Assembly: GCA_029858755.1 (NCBI GenBank) | Contig: JAOUEK010000071.1 | Span: 1 to 8,128, forward strand | Reading direction: 5' to 3' | From: Thermoleophilia bacterium | GTDB lineage: Bacteria > Actinomycetota > Thermoleophilia > Gaiellales > Gaiellaceae | Length of the DNA stretch: 8,128 nt | Shown here: one piece after another, positions 7,573 through 8,128 of the stretch | How positions within the stretch are numbered: position 1 is the stretch's first letter | How the letters are laid out: every line of letters begins with the position of its first letter | Notes under the pieces: generated by a model | Seen by the model: only the letters and a program-made list of their open reading frames with translations | Told to the model about the DNA's origin: nothing | Database searches by the model: none | Position numbers and translations under genes: made by a program

Positions 7573-7762
7573 CGGCGGCCTGCCTGGCACGCTGGACCTC
7601 GGCCTCGATCTCCTTCGCGATCTCCGCCACCTCGGCCAGGTCGTCCACCGCCTCGTCGACATCGCCGCCATCGTCCGCGAGCGCCTCCAGGCGGTCGATC
7701 TTCAGACGGAGCCGCTCGAGCAGCTCCTCGGCACGCTGCAGCGCGGTGTTCGAGTCGCTCAC
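7559..7762 (-). CDS. Small helical protein in the xseB position (divergent XseB-like, function uncertain)
   Basis: A 67-residue, strongly acidic and helical protein starts from GTG at 7762-7760. It reads as one amphipathic helix pair (AEELLERLRLKIDRLEALADDG, then DEAVDDLAEVAEIAKEIEAEV), with no membrane segment and no catalytic motif. Its start overlaps the nusB stop as GTGA and its end overlaps ispA by 14 bases, so it is translated within that operon. In Bacillus and many other bacteria the gene just before ispA is xseB, the small subunit of exodeoxyribonuclease VII. Size, two-helix shape and position fit that. However, the XseB consensus (an E-L-x-x-L-E-x-x-V-x-x-L-E-x-G-x-L-x-L core with a later G and C) is poorly kept, and xseA is not between nusB and this gene. 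I am confident it is a gene, but not that it is XseB. Confidence 0.75.
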
Positions 7763-8128
7763 CGGGCGGCGACCTCGCGTTGGACGCGCCCGAGGATGCC
7801 GTTGACCAGCCGGGCCGCGTCCTCCGACGCGTACCGCTTGGCCAACACGACGGCTTCGTTGATCGCCACTTCGGGCGGCACCGTACCCTCCTCGAGCTCG
7901 AAGACACCGATCCGCAGGACGTTGCGCTCGAGCGTACCGAGGCGGTCGGCCGGCCATTCGTCGGATGCGTTCGAGATCACGCTGTCCAGCCCCTCGGCCC
8001 GGAGCGCGACATCCTCGGCGAGGGCGAGCGCGAAGGCGTCCGGCTCGCCCTCGAACAGCTCCGCGAGCGGCAGCCCGGTGAGGTCCCACTGGTAGAGCAA
8101 GAACAGCGCCTGTCGCCTCGCCTGCCTG
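7759..8128 (-). CDS. nusB: Transcription antitermination factor NusB, N-terminus beyond window edge
   Basis: The frame is open to the right edge, and the visible N-terminus RQARRQALFLLYQWDLTG matches the NusB start block (R-x-A-R-x-x-A-L-x-x-L-Y-Q-x-D), so only a few residues are missing. About 122 residues are present. The conserved C-terminal part is complete: LERNVLRIGVFEL, then PPEVAINEAVVLAKRYASEDAARLVNGILGRV. NusB binds boxA RNA with NusE (S10) in the antitermination complex for rRNA operons. A TTG at 8100-8098 could pose as a start but would cut off the conserved block. The stop overlaps the next gene as GTGA, making nusB the first visible member of the nusB-small protein-ispA operon. 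Confidence 0.96.
   Translation of the reverse strand, partial: RQARRQALFLLYQWDLTGLPLAELFEGEPDAFALALAEDVALRAEGLDSVISNASDEWPADRLGTLERNVLRIGVFELEEGTVPPEVAINEAVVLAKRYASEDAARLVNGILGRVQREVAAR

Overview
The window is very GC-rich and tightly packed. Nine genes lie on the minus strand and one on the plus strand, with almost every third codon position G or C. The SteA and SteB/MctB pair, which is characteristic of Actinomycetota, placed next to tlyA, nadK and recN points to a high-GC actinobacterium. The divergent small gene after nusB and the shortened prenyl synthase suggest a deep-branching class such as Thermoleophilia; that placement is inference and is not proven by the sequence.

Read in the direction of transcription (right to left), the first block is nusB (5' end cut by the window edge), a 67-residue helical protein sitting where xseB normally lies, and ispA (short-chain prenyl diphosphate synthase). 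These three overlap each other by 4 and 14 bases and look like one operon. A 137-base gap follows, then a plus-strand class I SAM-dependent methyltransferase that interrupts the series. The series resumes with tlyA (rRNA 2'-O-methyltransferase) and nadK (NAD kinase). After a GC-rich hairpin come recN (DNA-repair SMC-like ATPase), steA, steB (envelope and cell-separation proteins) and a family 2 glycosyltransferase that runs off the left edge.

The order nusB - (xseB) - ispA - tlyA - recN matches the backbone of the B. subtilis nusB-folD-xseA-xseB-ispA-dxs-yqxC-ahrC-recN cluster, with folD, xseA, dxs and argR/ahrC missing. The tlyA-nadK-recN-steA-steB part matches the arrangement in Mycobacterium and Corynebacterium. 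The window is therefore a conserved housekeeping cluster covering transcription antitermination, isoprenoid supply, rRNA modification, NADP supply, break repair and cell separation. I see no mobile element, CRISPR array, tRNA, rRNA or phage gene.

The points worth a second look are local. They are the divergent xseB-position protein without xseA, an IspA lacking the usual lysine-bearing C-terminal segment, a methyltransferase whose start codon is only 20 bases from that of tlyA, a possible leaderless recN promoter behind a hairpin, and steA and steB lying in one reading frame separated by a single TAG. I found no strong evidence for a wholly new system.
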